Shown: positions 61,144 through 64,000 of the stretch, piece by piece
How positions within the stretch are numbered: position 1 is the first letter of the stretch
How the letters are laid out: every line of letters begins with the position of its first letter
Assembly: GCA_947488625.1 (NCBI GenBank)
Contig: CANKZR010000001.1
Span: forward strand, 806,001-870,000
From: an uncultured Sphingomonadaceae bacterium
GTDB lineage: Bacteria > Pseudomonadota > Alphaproteobacteria > Sphingomonadales > Sphingomonadaceae
Length of the DNA: 64,000 nucleotides
Direction of reading: 5' to 3'
Program-made: the position numbers and the translations under genes
The notes under the pieces: model-generated
What the model was told of the DNA's origin: nothing
Database searches by the model: none
What the model saw: only the letters and a program-made list of their open reading frames with translations

Positions 61144-62256
61144 ATGAAAATTGCTGTTCTGAGAGAGCGCGGGGACGGGGAAACCCGTGTGGCTGCAACG
61201 CCTGAAACCGTAAAGAAGCTGATTGCCCTGGGTGCCTCGGTCTCGATCGAGCAGGGCGCTGGCGAAAGCGCCGCGATCTCGGATAGTGCCTACACCGATG
61301 CAGGGGCCGATGTAAGCACCGCCGCTCAGGCCGTGGCCGATGCCGACGTGGTGATGGGCGTTCAGGCCCCCGATGTCTTTGACCTTGCCGGTGCAAAACC
61401 GGGCGCGTGGGTTGCAGCCACTTTCGATCCTTTCGGACGCAAGGATCGTGTCGAGGCCTATGCAAAGGCCGGGTTCGAGGCGCTGGCGCTGGAATTCATG
61501 CCACGCATTACCCGCGCGCAGAGCATGGACGTGCTTTCAAGCCAGTCCAACCTCGCTGGTTACAAGGCGGTTATCTCCGCTGCGAACGCGTATGGTCGCG
61601 CATTTCCGATGATGATGACGGCGGCAGGCACAGTCTCTGCTGCGAAGGTTTTCGTGATGGGCGTTGGCGTTGCGGGCTTGCAGGCCATCGCCACGGCAAA
61701 GCGGCTTGGCGCACAGGTTTCCGCCACCGATGTTCGTCCCGAAACCGCCGAACAGATCAAGAGCCTTGGCGGAAAACCGGTGTTTGCCGAAGGACTGGAA
61801 GCTGCGGGCGAGGGCGGCTATGCCGCCGAACTGACCGACGAGCAGAAAGCCGCGCAGGCGGAGATGGTGAGCAACCACATTGCCAAGCAGGATATTGTCA
61901 TCACCACTGCATTGATACCGGGCCGCGCCGCACCGCGGCTGGTCAGCGACGCGCAGATCGCCACGATGAAGCAGGGAAGCGTGATTTTCGATCTTGCTGT
62001 CGCGCAGGGCGGTAATGTTGAAGGCTCTGTCCCCGATCAGGTCGTGCAGAAGCACGGTGTTTCGATCATGGGATTCTCCAACCCGCCCGCGCACTTACCT
62101 GCTGATGCCAGCGCGCTGTTCAGCCGCAACCTGTTCAACTTCCTCAATGCTTTCTGGGATGCCGAAGCAGGCAGACCCGTGCTGGACGAGGAGATCGGCG
62201 ATGCTATCCGGCTGACGAAGGATGGTGCAGTGGTCAATGCGAGGCTGACGTCATGA
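61144..62256 (+). CDS. pntAA: NAD(P)+ transhydrogenase subunit alpha part 1
   Basis: MKIAVLRERGDGETRVAATPETVKKL; GVGVAGLQAIATAKRLGAQVSATDVRPE. Confidence 0.96.
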   Translation: MKIAVLRERGDGETRVAATPETVKKLIALGASVSIEQGAGESAAISDSAYTDAGADVSTAAQAVADADVVMGVQAPDVFDLAGAKPGAWVAATFDPFGRKDRVEAYAKAGFEALALEFMPRITRAQSMDVLSSQSNLAGYKAVISAANAYGRAFPMMMTAAGTVSAAKVFVMGVGVAGLQAIATAKRLGAQVSATDVRPETAEQIKSLGGKPVFAEGLEAAGEGGYAAELTDEQKAAQAEMVSNHIAKQDIVITTALIPGRAAPRLVSDAQIATMKQGSVIFDLAVAQGGNVEGSVPDQVVQKHGVSIMGFSNPPAHLPADASALFSRNLFNFLNAFWDAEAGRPVLDEEIGDAIRLTKDGAVVNARLTS

Positions 62257-62384
62257 GTTGGTTCAACAGCCTCGCGACGTCGAAACAGATCATCGTCGGA
62301 CTTGCGGTATTGGTCGTGCTGGTGCCCGTAATCTACAATCTTGGCTACTATGCTGGCCAATATCTCGCGCGAACGGGGGGTTAG
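62253..62384 (+). CDS. Small membrane protein (43 aa) inside the pnt operon
   Basis: Manual translation: MSWFNSLATSKQIIVGLAVLVVLVPVIYNLGYYAGQYLARTGG*; ATGA overlap with pntAA stop; not in ORF track. Confidence 0.65.
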   Translation: MSWFNSLATSKQIIVGLAVLVVLVPVIYNLGYYAGQYLARTGG

Positions 62385-62387
62385 GCC

Positions 62388-62669
62388 GTGGACTTCATAT
62401 CAATCCTCTCGATCTTCGTATTGGCGTGCTTTGTCGGCTATTACGTCGTGTGGTCGGTTACGCCCGCGCTGCACACGCCGCTGATGGCTGTCACCAACGC
62501 CATCAGCTCGGTAATCATCGTGGGTGGCCTGATCGCCGCTGCTGAAGCGGGCAGTGACATTGCCAAGTGGCTCGGGTTGGCAGCCGTTGTTCTCGCAAGC
62601 GTGAATATCTTCGGTGGCTTCGCCGTGACGGAGCGGATGCTGGCCATGTACAAGAAGAAGGATAAGTGA
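62388..62669 (+). CDS. pntAB: NAD(P)+ transhydrogenase subunit alpha part 2
   Basis: 93 aa; GYYVVWSVTPALHTPLMAVTNAISSVIIVGG. Confidence 0.95.
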   Translation: MDFISILSIFVLACFVGYYVVWSVTPALHTPLMAVTNAISSVIIVGGLIAAAEAGSDIAKWLGLAAVVLASVNIFGGFAVTERMLAMYKKKDK

Positions 62670-62671
62670 GC

Positions 62672-64000
62672 ATGCTGTCCTTCCTCGCTCCCGTTGCCGA
62701 TCTTGCTGCGCATGGTGGTGAAACGCCTGCATGGGCAATGCTTGCCTATCTCGTTGCCGGTATCTTCTTCATCCTTGCGCTGCGCGGACTTTCCAGCCCG
62801 GCCACCAGCCGAACGGGCAATCGCAATAGCATGATCGGTATGGCCATCGCCGTGATCACTACGCTGGTGACGCACGACATCGCCAATATCCTGGAGATCG
62901 GCGTTGCCATCCTGCTGGGCGGCATCATCGGTGTAACCATCGCGCGCAAAATCGCCATGACGGCGATGCCCGAACTGGTCGCGGGCTTTCACTCGCTGGT
63001 GGGCCTTGCCGCCGTGCTGGTGGGCTGGGCGGCCTATCTCAACCCCGGTGCCTTCGGGTTGCTGGTGGGTGACAGCATCGGCGCGGTCAGCAAGGTCGAG
63101 ATGGGTCTGGGCATCGCTATCGGCGCAATTACCTTCTCCGGCTCCGTGATCGCCTTCCTGAAGCTTTCGGGCAAGATGAGCGGTTCGCCCATCATGCTGC
63201 CTGCGCGCCATGTCATCAATCTGGGCACGCTGGTTGCCATCATCGTGCTGACTGCCATGTTCGCCATCGCCAGCGGGCCTGCCGAAACGATGCCGCTGAT
63301 TGCAGCTGTGACGGTGCTGGCCTTCATCATCGGTTTCCTGCTGATCATCCCCATCGGCGGGGCGGACATGCCGGTGGTGGTGTCCATGCTGAACAGCTAT
63401 TCCGGCTGGGCGGCAGCGGCCATGGGTTTCACCCTTGGCAATACGGCGATGATCATCACCGGCGCGCTGGTCGGCTCCTCCGGCGCGATCCTCAGCTACA
63501 TCATGTGCCGCGCGATGAACCGCAGTTTCATCAGCGTAATCGCAGGCGGATTCGGCGCGGACGACAGCAGCGCCGGCAGTGGCGAGGCGATGGAGCAGCG
63601 CCCCTACAAGCAGGGTAGCGCTGCCGATGCCGCCTTCATGCTGGAACAGGCCGAGAGCGTCATCATTATCCCAGGCTACGGCATGGCAGTGGCGCAGGCG
63701 CAGCACGCTTTGCGTGAAATGGCCGATCTGCTGGAGGAGAAAGGTGTGCAGGTGAAGTACGCCATCCATCCCGTGGCTGGACGCATGCCTGGCCATATGA
63801 ACGTGCTACTGGCCGAAGCCTCGGTCGAATACGACAAGGTGTTCGAACTGGAAGACATCAATTCCGAATTCGCGCAGGCGGATGTCGCCTTCATCATCGG
63901 CGCGAACGACGTGGTGAACCCTGCCGCCAAGACCGACAAGTCCAGCCCGATCTACGGCATGCCCGTGTTCGATGTGGACAAGGCAAAGCAGGTGTTCTTC
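62672..64000 (+). CDS. pntB: NAD(P)+ transhydrogenase subunit beta (truncated by window edge)
   Basis: Open frame from ATG 62672 to window end: MLSFLAPVADLAAHGGETPAWAMLAYL..; MPELVAGFHSLVGLAAVLVG, IPGYGMAVAQAQHALREM. Missing from track because no stop lies in the window. Confidence 0.96.
   Translation, partial: MLSFLAPVADLAAHGGETPAWAMLAYLVAGIFFILALRGLSSPATSRTGNRNSMIGMAIAVITTLVTHDIANILEIGVAILLGGIIGVTIARKIAMTAMPELVAGFHSLVGLAAVLVGWAAYLNPGAFGLLVGDSIGAVSKVEMGLGIAIGAITFSGSVIAFLKLSGKMSGSPIMLPARHVINLGTLVAIIVLTAMFAIASGPAETMPLIAAVTVLAFIIGFLLIIPIGGADMPVVVSMLNSYSGWAAAAMGFTLGNTAMIITGALVGSSGAILSYIMCRAMNRSFISVIAGGFGADDSSAGSGEAMEQRPYKQGSAADAAFMLEQAESVIIIPGYGMAVAQAQHALREMADLLEEKGVQVKYAIHPVAGRMPGHMNVLLAEASVEYDKVFELEDINSEFAQADVAFIIGANDVVNPAAKTDKSSPIYGMPVFDVDKAKQVFF

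Noticed and set aside
62441-63796. 451-aa minus-strand ORF opposite pntB
   Set aside because: His/Asp/Arg-rich antisense translation; pntB on plus strand is unambiguous though absent from the track.

Overview
The window is a compact, high-GC, mostly housekeeping stretch of an alphaproteobacterial chromosome. Gene content and protein style suggest Sphingomonadales/Erythrobacteraceae-like; this is inference, as no search was run. I support about 65 protein-coding genes. No tRNA, rRNA, CRISPR array, prophage, transposon or defence island was recognisable. Main blocks: hppA-thiL-nusB-hisD-hisG (minus strand); BolA / J-domain / CobS neighbourhood; truA-fmt, recR, def; fhs / rmuC; a nitrogen-type PTS cluster (HPr, EIIA-Man, RapZ, truncated HprK) with ChvG-ChvI and divergent pckA; two tandem cysteine desulfurases plus a 2Fe-2S ferredoxin; DJ-1/PfpI protein divergent from parC; cca / NUDIX / DUF1285; rnhB-SDR; ccrM-type methyltransferase and folP; an NtrC-type regulator; and a pnt transhydrogenase operon running off the right edge. 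I did not find an obvious new multi-gene system. The best second-look items are: (1) five GANTC sites in 142 bp upstream of the CcrM-like methyltransferase; (2) a GGAAC-N17-CGTT EcfG-type promoter upstream of the DJ-1/PfpI gene; (3) an NtrC-type activator whose GAFTGA loop reads GAFPGA; (4) a ferredoxin whose only good start, with ideal Shine-Dalgarno spacing, is ATC; (5) divergent genes whose start codons share one CATG; (6) short membrane-protein genes missing from the ORF track; (7) a BolA-J-CobS neighbourhood interrupted and lacking CobT.
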